Source: Takakia lepidozioides (taxonomy: Eukaryota > Streptophyta > Takakiopsida > Takakiales > Takakiaceae). From it: a stretch of 64,000 nucleotides of DNA. This document shows positions 35,830 to 47,500 of this stretch, piece after piece (within the stretch, counting starts at the first letter, position 1; each line of letters opens with the position of its first letter). The DNA lies in the NCBI GenBank assembly GCA_030704615.1, contig CM060731.1:44826001-44890000 (forward strand), written 5' to 3'. Below the pieces are notes generated by a model that was not told the DNA's origin, ran no database searches, and saw only the letters and a list, made by a program, of their open reading frames with translations. Made by a program: the position numbers and the translations under genes.

Positions 35830-38800
35830 AGGGGCTTTTGGTGCAGGCAGGCCGCAGCATCATTCCATATGAGGCAAGTGGGGGATGGTGCGACAAGCCA
35901 TATTACTCTCGCACGACTGACATCTTGTCGCTATTGCCTGCAGAGTCTGTTGATGTTAATGTGACTGAATCGAACGGCGCACTTGTTGATTCACTACCTC
36001 CTAAGTGCAATTTAAGTGATATCATGGACTAGTTCCAGCACCCATTCAAGTCAGGACGATGACAATTCGACATGCCATTTAAAAGTTGAGTTTTGCCCAC
36101 TTGAGAGTTTGACTTATGTACTGACCATTTGTAAGTGCTCCATTTTAGTGAGTCCAAGAAATGTGGAGCTTGACTTATCCCGCTCCCAGATTTGGATGGA
36201 TTCTAGCTTCTGGAAAGGGAGGCCAGGTAGGTACACTTCTGTCTCTGCAAACTTACCAAAATTTTATCCAAATTGTACAGCACATGTGCAGATGTCACCA
36301 TGTGATGCACAAGGTGGCATGCTTGACTCTTGCATGGAAGCACCAAAATTTAAGAAAGATTATCACACTGTAATTTTCACACGCAGAAAGATATATGCTC
36401 CTAGGTAAGCACTGCAAAACAATGGATGAAGTTGCCAAGCTTTCACAAAATTGAATCTAGACGACCATTTTGGCCGTCCTCGGCTGTTGCAGAATTCAAC
36501 GACACTTTTGATCAGCGGGCACCTGGTGAAAAGTTATAAATCAGCTACTCATATTCTGAAGATGCCTGTTAGATTTCCATCTTCTCGCCAATCCAACAAA
36601 GGGGAAGGGAAAGTGGTAGTTTGCAATTTCACGTGGGAACGTGCTGGCTTGCAAGTCAGTCCCCACAATTTTCCATGGCTAGACCCACCAGTCTAACCAA
36701 GACTCAATTTATCTGACAGTAGCTGCAACCCAATGACACTCATTGCACAAGAGACAATTATAAATGTGTTCCACCAACTCACAGATCAATGTACATTCAA
36801 GAATCCAGACGATGTGCCACCGCTAAGCACTTCACGAAAATGAGGTTTGCATTGCATAGTGATGATCTAACTAAGGTACATTTTGTTTTTCTAAATGCCA
36901 TTCAACAGTGATCCCTTCAAAGAAAAAGAAGAAAAAGAAGAAGAAAAACAGTGGATCTAGGCTAGCCATGGAACAGGCTCGCCTTATTATACCCTCCGGA
37001 GAGAATCTCACATTCTTCCAACATTGCGTTCCCGCGAAAGCTGTCTAGATCATAATATATATTTAATACGGTTGTCTGAGCAACGTGCTCTCCAAATAGA
37101 ACTTGTAGACGCTCTCTAGAGCCGCATCGAATCCCTAAAAGGCCAGGGTCCCACCAGTCTGAGGGTGATTTCTCTTAAACATTACTCATCTGACTCCACC
37201 GACGGCAATCTACACATTTCTCGAAACCTCCATTAAGTTTCATTCCACAGTTTATATTAAATTTGTCATAATTACGATCAAGCATACATACGCTGATCAC
37301 TTCTCTAGAAGTTGTCCAATCCACCGATAGGTATTCACGAATGGCTCTTCAAACCGTGGCACAGGTTAGTGTGTGGGTTTTCCAGGAATTTGAATGGTCA
37401 GCCACATCGTAATGAGGCGGTCGCTTCAGAGATACATAGTACATAGCTTCAGGTTTGTAATTCTCATGAATATATGGAGGTTTGCAAGCACACGGTCGAC
37501 GGATTTGATCTCTGCAGTGCATCTCCAAAACTGAACCAATCATATTACTACTATGACCGGATGCTTTTGCATATCCCACACTCATGGGCAGCGTTGGCCC
37601 GTCTGCAGCAGTGGGCGCCCTCATTACGACGTGGCTACTGAAATTCACAGCCAGCAGGACCTCACCCAATTCTTGAAAGCCTGGCAAGTAGAAGCAATGA
37701 TGCAAGAGCGGCAGAGCCTTTCTCCTTATGTCAGTCTCAGTGTTGTCGTGTGCCACAAAAGTAGCCCAGCCAAAAGGTCTAGGGTCACTCGCTCACGACG
37801 TGCGAGTTGAGCACGTCCAGCAGCACTCATGTTCCCAAATAGCCGCCATCTTCACTTGTGCTCTGTGTCATCCCTCTCCTCAATACCTTCTGTTCCTCGC
37901 TCTTCGGCCTTCATCACACACTTTTACAACCACCACACAAAGACTTCTTCCACCGATATTAAGGGGACTGTGATGAGAATTGGGAATCCGAGTCTATTTT
38001 TGTCCTCGCCAACTCAAGTTAGCTATGGCTGACGCAAGCAGTAAAAAGATCAGGGTACACATTGTCAGATACCCTACACACATGGGTATAGGTCTTAACT
38101 CGGACGGTACATTTTCAACAGATACGAAAGAAGTACACTGACCAGTGACATGACACATGACATCGCCTGTACAAGTCGCCCGCCCAAACGACTGCAATCT
38201 CCCTACAGGTGGGATTTCATAGTCTGTAAATGATCCCCTGTACATCACGAAGCTTCTAGATAAAGGTACCGTCCATTAGAGGATTCTTCATCTCCTCGGC
38301 CGTCCATCACATAAGTGGCTAGCAACCCTTCAAAAATTATTGGGTTATTGAAGACTTCGGTCTGTTGCACTCTTCCCTGAAGTATCTGCCAGGCAATGCT
38401 GCACATGGTGATGCCCGGTTCACCCGCATATCGACCCATCTTGGAAGAACTTGTGTATGGTGGCCCCGAAGCTCTGTCAGCTAATAATATTAGTCAGCGT
38501 GTCCTTTTGGAGCTCTACCTTCTCTGTCAGAAGCACCTGCGTGATTCATCTTTTTCTCCTCATGATGGAGGTTGATACAGTGGCCAGCCCGAACATAATT
38601 AAGTCTAAGAAATCCAGTAACTAGTGCGTGCAACTTGGTTTAAGCCATGATGCGCGGTATAATGTCTGCTGAAACTAGCGAAGGAGAACTAATCAACGAA
38701 AGTGAAGTTGTGAAGACGTTTTGGCAGGCTTGACGTGCCTCCAGTTGATTTCGTACAAAGTTCGAAAGTATAACCCCATCTCTCGATTGGATGCAACTAT

Positions 38801-39390
38801 CTAAGCACTTCCCAACTGGTATTTATTCATGGAAATTTCTCAAGTCTGAGGTACTTGGCAGCTTCATCAGGTCCCCGCTTTCGCTCTGCGTCTCCAAAAG
38901 TGCTGGCATCAGTCTCAGCCATGACGGTGGAGATCCTCCCGGGCAATGGTTGAATTAGCTTCGACTGTACATACAATCATTCAAACAATGTGGAAACTAT
39001 TTAAAAGAGTGAGGTCATGAGGCCCAGGGTCGAGAAGGCAGTGTATAAGTGTGTGCGCACTTGCACTTATACGTCCACATTGTTCAACGCTACACATGCA
39101 TGTACAGTCGACTGTTGCACTTATACTATAAGCACTGGCGTGGATGCAGCTCTTTGGATCTTTAAAGGGGTACCACTTGTTCATTATGAATCCACCATAC
39201 CTCACTGCTCAAGAGCTGGACACAAAAAGTGAAACGTGGAATTGAAGCACTCTAGAAGCAATTCACATTTGAGAGATCTTGAGCATCCTGTTTCTTTTGG
39301 CCCGAACGCTGTTGACACGAATCATCGGTCCTGCGGCGGACACAAAATTCCTTCTTAACTGCCCTGCGGGTCTTAGTCAGCTCCTCAGAC
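35830..39390. repeat. Segmental duplication, copy A (upstream copy)
   Basis: This region is collinear with 44540-49290. Matching blocks include about 35871-36060 with 44551-44730, 36235-36280 with 44988-45028, 36760-36890 with 45135-45250, 37147-37240 with 45555-45660, 37640-37830 with 45790-45995, 38130-38440 with 46715-47065, 38515-38640 with 48465-48590, and 39030-39390 with 48940-49270. Similarity is patchy, with many small gaps, so the duplication is old. No independent gene was recognised inside it. Confidence 0.8.
38836..38930 (+). pseudogene. Degenerate copy of receptor-kinase exon 1
   Basis: The stretch from CATGGAAATTTCTCAAGTCTG to about CTCAGCCATGACGGTGG is the copy-A counterpart of exon 1 of the receptor kinase (48707-48812). 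The ATG position has been lost (TATTTATTCATGG in place of GTTGATGCATGG) and small deletions destroy the signal-peptide frame. No later kinase exons follow. Confidence 0.7.
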
Positions 39391-40668
39391 CATCATAAGC
39401 TTCGGGCCCATGAATCGTTTCTAACAGCCATGATCTAGATGTATACTGCATCTTGTCGGTTGCTACTGGCTACAACAAACTTTAGCACCGCCTAGCCCTT
39501 CACCGGATTTGATCAAGTATAAGGGAACCACGTTTGAACTCGTGCTAATTTTTTTTGGTGTACACGTTCAAGAGGTGTATGTTGGATTGATATCATGTAC
39601 GTCATGTGTAGATTTAGGGGCATCTCCACCAGTGCCTTAGAAGCAACTTAGGTCTTTATCTGTAGAAAGGGCTTAGAACTACAGAATTTGATAACGTCCA
39701 TGGTGTAGATCGGAGAGCAAGGAGAATGTAATGCATACGTACAGAAAGGTCGGGTACTCGCAGCTGCATATGCGGTTCCTCGGAAATAAGTTTTAGTTGA
39801 AGGAAACAAAACAAAATTTGGGAGCGTGGTGTGGGGCAGCCATAAATTGATTCCAGGGTGGTCTCCATACCAGGCTCCTAGGCCCTGAGGTTGCCGGCCG
39901 ATATACAAAAATTTGACATTGGATAAACTGGATTACGTTCAGTTCACTAGCTAGAAAATTGCAATGTGGGGACGTGAGCGCGCGCAATTGACGATGCCAC
40001 AGAATCGCGAATCCAATCCTTCTGACGGGGTATGTGCACAGGGAACAATATGTAGGAAGAATGACTGGCCTCGAGGAATAAGTATATATGTTGTCGCCCG
40101 GCTCAGCAGAATGTTTTGCATCTGACTTGATAACGAGGAGATGATCCCAGGTGATGAGTACGGCCTCTGTTAAATATAAACAATCCAGGACTACTCTAGA
40201 GGTCAACTGGTAATCTCACTGCGCCCTTCAAACTTAATCTTCCAGAAAGTTGACTCAATTGACTACTGCTATCCACTGTGATGACCTTGGTTTGAATCGG
40301 ATGTACCCACAAGGGCGACTGACCCAGTGCACTGGAAGCAAAACCCTCCCCATCGGTAACTCAAAACGGAGAGCAGTCCATTCAAGGTGTTCTGGATAGA
40401 AGGAATGGGTATGAAGAGACTGGATGCTCCCTGGGTAAACCACTGCCAAAACTTCATTCTGACTACCCAGGTCACAGGCACGCCTGCTGCAATCTGCAAT
40501 CTTTCGTGAAGGAGACGCATTGCCCAGAAAAAAGAAAAAAGGAAAAGGCAGTCTAAAGCCAATTTTCGTAGTACAAGGGTCGCCTGACTGGCAGACCAAA
40601 TTCTGGCAAATCAACAACTCTCTAATAATGTGAGAAAAGCACTGGGGTGACACAAAGTGTACTACAAT

Positions 40669-40680
40669 CCAACTGAGCTA
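40669..40680 (-). mobile_element. SINE head fragment (A-box only)
   Basis: On the minus strand CAGTAGCTCAGTTGGAT matches the head of the SINE-like sequence at 42534-42550 over 17 bases and contains a perfect tRNA-type A-box. No B-box was found at the expected distance, so this is a fragment or an old copy. Confidence 0.4.
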
Positions 40681-41150
40681 CTGCATCCTTGTCTTGTCTT
40701 GTGTGTTGTGGTTTTGTGGCTTACGTTTTGTTGGCTTTCAGTGTCCCTTCAGGGCAGAGACTTTGCATCAGGTTGAAGTCAATGGAGAAACTGTGCTCAA
40801 CTGACCTTCCACCGTGGCAAGAATATGATTGCTCTAAAAAAGCTCTCAAGCATAAACCACATGGCAGCTTGTCAAAATTGTTACTTCAATGGACAGACCC
40901 ACTTGCGGTTTGCCGCCCCAGCCCTGGTGCTTGGTACCATTGGAAAGCCCTCGACAAGGAGGGGTGCACTGGCTTGGTCTCATTATTTTTGGACCTGCGG
41001 TGTGGGAGATGTGGAATTTCAAGTACTTTGGGTAGCTGGGAATTCCCGAAAAATAGCGAAGTGGAATTCCTGGGACAATGGTTGGAGCCCGGAGAGGAGA
41101 GATATAAAGGGAAAGGTCTCCGTTTCAAATCTAGTCGTAGGCAAAAAAAA

Positions 41151-41314
41151 TGCATTTGGACTTAGATGACATTGGACCCTTGGGCCAACAACACAGGCTA
41201 CCCTAGAGGTCGCACTTGGGCCTCAACATAGGAGAGGCACTTACATAAATAAGAGATTGCACTTGGGCTTAAATGACACTTGACACTTGGGCCCAACGGC
41301 ACAGGCTACCCTAG
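41151..41314 (+). repeat. Two-copy imperfect repeat, period about 108 bp
   Basis: GCATTTGGACTTAGATGACA... ending ACACAGGCTACCCTAG (to 41206) recurs as GCACTTGGGCTTAAATGACA... ending GCACAGGCTACCCTAG (41259-41314). No function is suggested. Confidence 0.8.
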
Positions 41315-42015
41315 TAATAGATTATATTTATGATTGGCTTTTGAAGTCAAGATAGAATTAATTTAAGCCTACCATATTCCGATCTCATATAAAGGTGTAG
41401 AGGCATATTGCATCGTAATGGAATACATAATAGTGCATAGGATTCACCCTTGACAGATAGCGTGACATAATAAAAATATAGGTGGGCATAAAACTCGTCG
41501 GTAATTATACCACCTCGTATATCAGCCACATGATACTCCTAAGATGGTTACTCCTAAGATGGTTACAATGAAGACCAATCCATCTATAACTTATATCACT
41601 ACAACTTCAAGAGAGAGAGAAATAGGTAATGTATAGCAGGACCTGAAACATAGCTGGATCCCATGCCCTAGCCATTGGTGTGTGCCCTGCCCACCTTGCC
41701 ACCAACTAATCAACCCTCGCTCTCCTCTTCCACTCCCTTGATCTTGCCCCTTGATCTTGCCTCTTTTGCATTCCCTACTGGACCCTCCATCTCTTCCCAA
41801 GCTCACTCTTTGGCTATAGCTTGCCAAAATGACCTCCCCACACCTCTAGAACCTCCTCCAATCTAGAACCTTCCCTAGTGAACTTTGACATGCATTCCAT
41901 ATGGCCCCTAACATGCTGGGGCCGCATCCATGCTGTAGCCACCTTTGTTGGGACAGCTTGTGAGCTATCCAATTTTCTTTGCTTAATTTTATTTTTGGAA
42001 TGATTGGGGTACTAT

Positions 42016-42509
42016 CACTCTGTTGGACTGGTATAGAGGTGAAGGACTGGTATATGTATTGGTATATGCACTGGTATTAGATACCAGACCAAGTCTGGTA
42101 TCATTTGGGAGAATACTTGGTCATATACCAGGCTGTCAGTTTTTTCATACCAACCACAAGACCAATACTCCCAAGCTATCTTCCTCATTTACTCTTGTAT
42201 ATGTACTATACTAAATTATGTATATATATGCCTGCATACTTGTATTTATATATATTTACTTCCTTATGTGTATTATATTTGTTTTCACTTGATACTTGCT
42301 ATTTGATAAACTTGTAATTCAAAGATGGCTTTGGAATGATACCAGAATTGATATCTCATACCAGCTGGTATTGTGGTCATGATACTCATACCACAATCTG
42401 GAAAAAATGCATCCACCATTATATAGACTAGACTGGTATGAAAGTTTTGTGATACGTCTAGTACCAGGACCAGACTGGTATGTCCTAACCCCATACCAGC
42501 CCAGCACTG
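42016..42509. mobile_element. Non-autonomous hAT-like element 1
   Basis: The imperfect terminal repeats are CACTCTGTTGGACTGGTAT at the left and the complement of CAGTGCTGGGCTGGTAT at the right. The flanks are GTACTAT on the left and GTACATAT on the right, which fits an 8-bp target duplication with one base lost. The motif ACTGGTAT or its complement ATACCAG recurs many times near both ends, as transposase-binding motifs do in hAT elements. No transposase is encoded in the 494 bp. Confidence 0.65.
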
Positions 42510-42533
42510 GTACATATCAAGCCAAGTGGAAAT

Positions 42534-42647
42534 CAGTAGCTCAGTTGGATAAGTTAAGTTACTGAGTGCAACCAAGTGATTCTGTGCTCAAATACTGATA
42601 CGGTCATACGTGTGTGAGCAGTGTAATCTTCTCCCTCTTTCCTTGGA
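42534..42647 (+). mobile_element. SINE-like sequence with tRNA A-box
   Basis: TAGCTCAGTTGG at 42537-42548 is a perfect A-box. About 45 bases on, GTGCTCAAATACT may be a worn B-box. It lies exactly between two hAT-like elements and is cut at its right side by the second of them. Confidence 0.45.
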
Positions 42648-42655
42648 GTTGGGAC

Positions 42656-43843
42656 GAGTGTTGGGAGGATACCCTTTTTCAGCCATTATACCCTGAGGGT
42701 AAAACCCAATAAGGGGGTATATGGATATACCCTACCCTTGAAATTCCAAAATACCCTTACCCTAGGGGGGGGGGGGGGCGGTTAATTATTTTTGTTATAC
42801 CCTTAATGGATTATACCTGGGGTTTGAAATTTCAAAGGATACCCTTACCCTGAGGGTAAATCTGTTCAATGGCCCGGTAACAGGGAAGGGTATAATAATT
42901 TGATTACTAGGGGTTTAGGTTTAGGTGTGGTATTTGCTAGTAGAGAGGGCAAACACTAGCATTTTTTATTTTTTATTTCCCCCCCCTTCGTTGGTCTTCC
43001 TCTTCGCAGCTTGTGCTTCAAGACCGGTCCTTGCCACTCTCTCCTTGGAAAAAGCGTGTGCTAGTGGCAGTCCCCGCCATCGCCGCTCTCTCTTTCCTCG
43101 GTATCCGCCATTCTCTTATCTATGGTGCAAAGCGACCTCATTATGATCAAATGTGTTGTTTTGTTATTATATTTGAGGGCCATTAGAGGAGCATAAATGA
43201 GGGCTAAAATTTTGCTATTCATAAGCCACATAAAAAATAAACAAAAATATTTTATTTTTTCAAAATAAAAGGCATAACCCGTTAAATTCTATATAACGGG
43301 GATGTTATATAGTTGAAATGCTTCGTATTCCGTCCCCCCACCCAGGTTTTGGTTCTTAGTTAACTCCTGCTTTCCCCCCCAACTCCCTACCAGTGCTGGG
43401 TGTTCCCCATGTGATACGCCTCTACGGTCCCTTAGGAGGTTATTTTTTCCTCCTCTCTGTTCTCATTTTGCCACTCCAATAAAGTTTTTGTAGGGCCTCT
43501 GTCCCTTTTATTAAAAAAAATTAAAAAAAATTAAGTACTTAATAAAATTCACAAATTAAATTTGAAAAAGTAATATACCCTTTATAATTACCGTGGGATA
43601 TCCTGAGGATATAAAAATGGTACCATTATCCTGCAATTACCCTTACCCTCATGGTATATGTGGCACCCAATACCCTTACCCTGAGGGTAAATGTTTACCA
43701 AAAATTTATATATACCCTTATCCGGAGGGTAAATGTTTTCAAAAAATAGATTATACCCTTACCCTGAGGATAAGTTTGACCCCCAAAATCATGTATACCC
43801 TTACCCTGAGGGTAGAAAAAATCAATATACCCTCCCAACACTG
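42656..43843. mobile_element. Non-autonomous hAT-like element 2 with palindromic motif array
   Basis: The left end reads GAGTGTTGGGAGGATA and the right end is the complement of CAGTGTTGGGAGGGTA. The flanks are GTTGGGAC (42648-42655) and GTTGGGGAC (43844-43852), an 8-bp target duplication apart from one extra G. Near both ends a palindromic motif of the form ATACCCTTACCCTGAGGGTAA recurs (about 42687, 42750, 42838, then 43669, 43704, 43753 and 43793). The centre contains a 13-base poly(G) run and A/T-rich sequence but no transposase. Confidence 0.75.
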
Positions 43844-43852
43844 GTTGGGGAC

Positions 43853-44539
43853 ATGGTGCCTCATGGCGAGGTTACTTTGCAACAGTGTCTTTTCTTTTCT
43901 CTCCAAGTAAGGGTCCTCATTTGTTCCCTTAAAAACACATGAAAAATGTGGCGCAGACAATATGGGCTACCGACTTATGGCTTCCCTGCATGGCTGTTAT
44001 GGCATTCATCGAGGATCCACGGTTCCAACTTGCAACAGTATGCGACCTCGTCTCTGCCTGATTTGCCGCCACCGACAGAGCGGCAATCGACAGTATCTCA
44101 GTTCACTGCGCAGATAACAGAAGCTCTGCAAGCCCAACGTTGAAGCAATGATCCAAATCCTGAGAAGTATAGAGTGCGTGAGGCAATAAAGCGACAAGCT
44201 TGCCCGTTCTCCTCCCTCTTGAGGACGAGGTGTTTCCTAATAGACTTGCAGTGGGATATGTTACCAAAATCTTCCTGACGCTCCTTTGTAGGTATCCCGC
44301 TCTCATCCAGCTCCAGAAGGCGAAGACCCCGTAGCATTGGAACATTCTAGAAGAGGAGATTTTTCGCAGTTATTCCAGACTCAAAAGTTGAAAGGTACGC
44401 CCTGCAGCTGAAGAGGGCGAAGACCAGACAGTTCTTGGGGAAGACAAAGTTCCTTGACTCGGACCCATCTTTTCCCGGCTCTACAAGGGGAAGAAGACCC
44501 ACTAGCTTTACGTAGCTGGACAACCTTTTGCAGTCGCCA
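43853..44539. other. Non-genic stretch before duplication copy B
   Basis: Minus-strand frames at 44098-44578 include Leu-rich pieces such as MLRGLRLLELDESGIPT and LSGLRPLQLQGVPF that faintly recall LRR sequence, but no regular LRR spacing or other domain supports a gene. Confidence 0.3.
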
Positions 44540-47500
44540 TGACTCCAGATGAGGCAGGCAAGTGGGGGATGGCGCCAAGCCTCTTATTTCTCACACGAAT
44601 GAGATCTTGTCGCTATTGCAGAGCCTGTTGATCGCTCGTGACTTGTCCAGACGCCTGCAATTTAAGTGCATCATGGACTAGTTCCAGGCTCTTCCAGCAC
44701 GCATACTGCAAGCAGACTGCAAGTCAGGACAACGCCGATATAACTCATTTTGTCCCCGGGTTGACTACTACAATAGTTACAAGTTTGTGCATTAAGATGT
44801 CATAATTTGTCAATCAATCAAATCTACACCAGTTGAAGGAATGTGGATTTTGTTGGAATTATCCCCTGTGTGGACGTGTGGACATTATGTAGAGCTCTAA
44901 ATCTTCCCCAGACTTGAGTGGATTCCATCTAGGGACTAGATAATGTAGCTGGGAAAAGAGCCCAGGTAAGTCTCAGCAGGGTATACAGTCTCTGCAAACC
45001 TACCAAAATTCCATCCAAATTCCAAAAAATTTGGAGCCCTTATGCATCATGGAGATGTCTCTGTTTGATCCAAAGCTCTCATTATTTGAGTAACAGAAAC
45101 ACATGTATTGCAAAAGCAACAACACCCAATTGTATATATGTGTTCCACCAACTCACGTTAATGTTCAGGAATCCAGATGATGTACAATGTGATGTCCAAT
45201 CAAGCATTTCTCGAAATCTGAGATTGATATTGCAAAATGATGATCTGACTTTTTGTTTTTAGTTTCACACGGTATTCAAGAGTGGATCGAAATCTCCATA
45301 GCCATGGCCCCTTTGCCGTATGGAGAGAATCGGCCAGGTTACAATAAAAGACATTCTTCCCACATTCTGTTTCCCGCGGCCGAAACTGTCTACAAAATAT
45401 GTATAATATGTTTGTCGGCAACATGCCTCCAACCTGGAAAGATTCATCACACTCACACACACCGAAAGGCAAGTAATAGTTTTGGCCCGTGAATGCTCTG
45501 AGCACCGGACTGCATTCCACTTGGGGCCAAAAATACAACTTGGCCGAAGGCGAGGGTCCCGCCAGTCTAAGGATCACGAGTTTTCTGTTTTCCCAAAAAC
45601 GTTTACACACCGGTCCATCAACGACAATCTGAGACGCATTTTTCGAAACCTGCGCTTAGATTATGATGCTATAAAGACGAGAGCATCTGCCTGACGTCAA
45701 AATGATTCCAGATTGGAAGGTGCTAAGGTGAAGATTGTCACTTTTGGAACTTGTCCAATCCGAGCTCTTGGCACGGATTTTGTGGGTTTGCAGCAGAAGG
45801 ACTGCATGACCTAATTCATGAAGGCCTGGAAGCAGGGCAGCTCAATGATGCAATAGGCTTTACAGGTCAGCCTCGGCAGTTTGAGAGTTGTCGTGTAGCA
45901 CAAAAGTAGGGCGCAGCAAAAAGGTCGAGCAAGTTGCGACGTTGCGACGTCACTCGCTCACGACTTGCAAGTTGCGCGCGTAGCAGCATTCATGCCCCCA
46001 AACTCGTGTCAACCTTCTACCGAGTTCTACCGTTTGTCCCAGGTTTGTGGTTTATACTCAAATCATGCCTATCGTCTCGCTTTGACACAGCTCTTGTCAC
46101 TTAGGATGAGCACACAAAGACACTTATTATCACCCTTGATGCTGCCGGGTAGCAGGGTTCCCAAGGGGACTGGAGTACCAGCAGTTTGCGTTACAGATGC
46201 GCACGATGTATGTACAAGAGGTCTATTTTTGTCCTCGCAAAAGCAGGTTGCTCATCAAGTTGTTGTCTCGTACACATAAGCTATCCTGGAATTCCACTCA
46301 AAGCTATAATCTTTGCAACACAATACTGAAGTCTCACAGTGCTGCATACAGATAATTGCAGTAAGCTATGCAGAGGGTCAATGCGGTTCAAGATGTTCAT
46401 CACCCCCCCCTTACTTAGCGGGTATCAAACATAATTCTGTGAACTGCGTTCACGTGTTTCGTGGAAAGAGCACACCAGATTATTCGTAGAAGCATCCTTT
46501 ATACATACAAAGCGAGTTGTCATGTCCCAATGGTTACCTGTACACATTCTCATAACACTATGACTGCAGAATTGTTTTTATCAGAGACCTCGAGCACCTG
46601 ATGACTGCACTGTGGCCCAGCCTTTGAGTAGCCACCAACCTGGCTCTATTCATGAATAGTTACCGTACCACCCAAGGAGTGTATTCAAGTTCAGGTACTA
46701 TGTACACACAGGTGACATCAACTTCGATAAATCCTGTACATGTACAAATCGCCTATAGCCAATCTCCCTGTGGCCTTTAAAAGTCTGCATTAAGCCAAAG
46801 ATCCCCTGCACATCAGGATTAAGCTTACCCACCATCCACGATCCATCATTGGCCGGATTTATCATCTCGGCGGCCGTAGATCACGTTAATGGGTAGTTGT
46901 GCTTAAGTGAATCGATGTCCAGCCATCTCTCACTGGGTTTCTAGAGCTGGACTTCAGTCTGTTGTAGAGTTGTACTCTTCTTGGGAGGATCTGCCAACCT
47001 CATCCTCGGATAATGGCAGTGTTGTGGTAATGGGTTCAACCTCATATCGACCCCTCTTGGAGTGCTGAACTTACCAAAGCTCACACGGTCACACCTCCTT
47101 AGAATCAGGACTCAAAAGTGCTCGAGGCAGGGGTCAGTTTGCTTAACTGGAGACGCGTCACCAATCATTCCTATTTGAGTTAGGCTTCCAGGAAAGGGAA
47201 GAACTCGTGATCCACATGTTCAGTATGTACATACTTATTACTTAAGAAGAGTATAACGCCTGACTAACTACGTAGTGTGAATATGAACTCAACAAGCCTT
47301 GACTTGTCAGTCTAATAAAGATACCAGGCTGAAGTGATGATCCATACAGGTCGCCTTTACGTGCAGGCTTAAATGCCTACATGACTTGACTTAGTGGTTG
47401 ATTTTCACTGACGACAACACCAGGGGAGACCGGCTGAGCACTCTATCCGTGAGGAATCTCTCTGATAGAATGTAGCCACTGAGATGCCACCAGCCTCCAG

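Larger units (their letters stand above)
39391..42015. other. Non-genic region with SINE head and short repeats
   Basis: No gene was recognised. It includes a minus-strand tRNA-type A-box (40669-40680) and a two-copy repeat at 41151-41314. Open frames at 40255-40653 (minus) and 40689-41169 (plus) lack motifs and were not called. Confidence 0.4.

Noticed and set aside
40689-41169. Two overlapping open frames of 114-158 codons
   Set aside because: No domain, and sequence repeats run into the region. It is treated as chance coding potential.
44098-44578. Minus-strand LRR or NLR fragment
   Set aside because: Only a few Leu-rich words, no regular repeat spacing and no NB-ARC motif.
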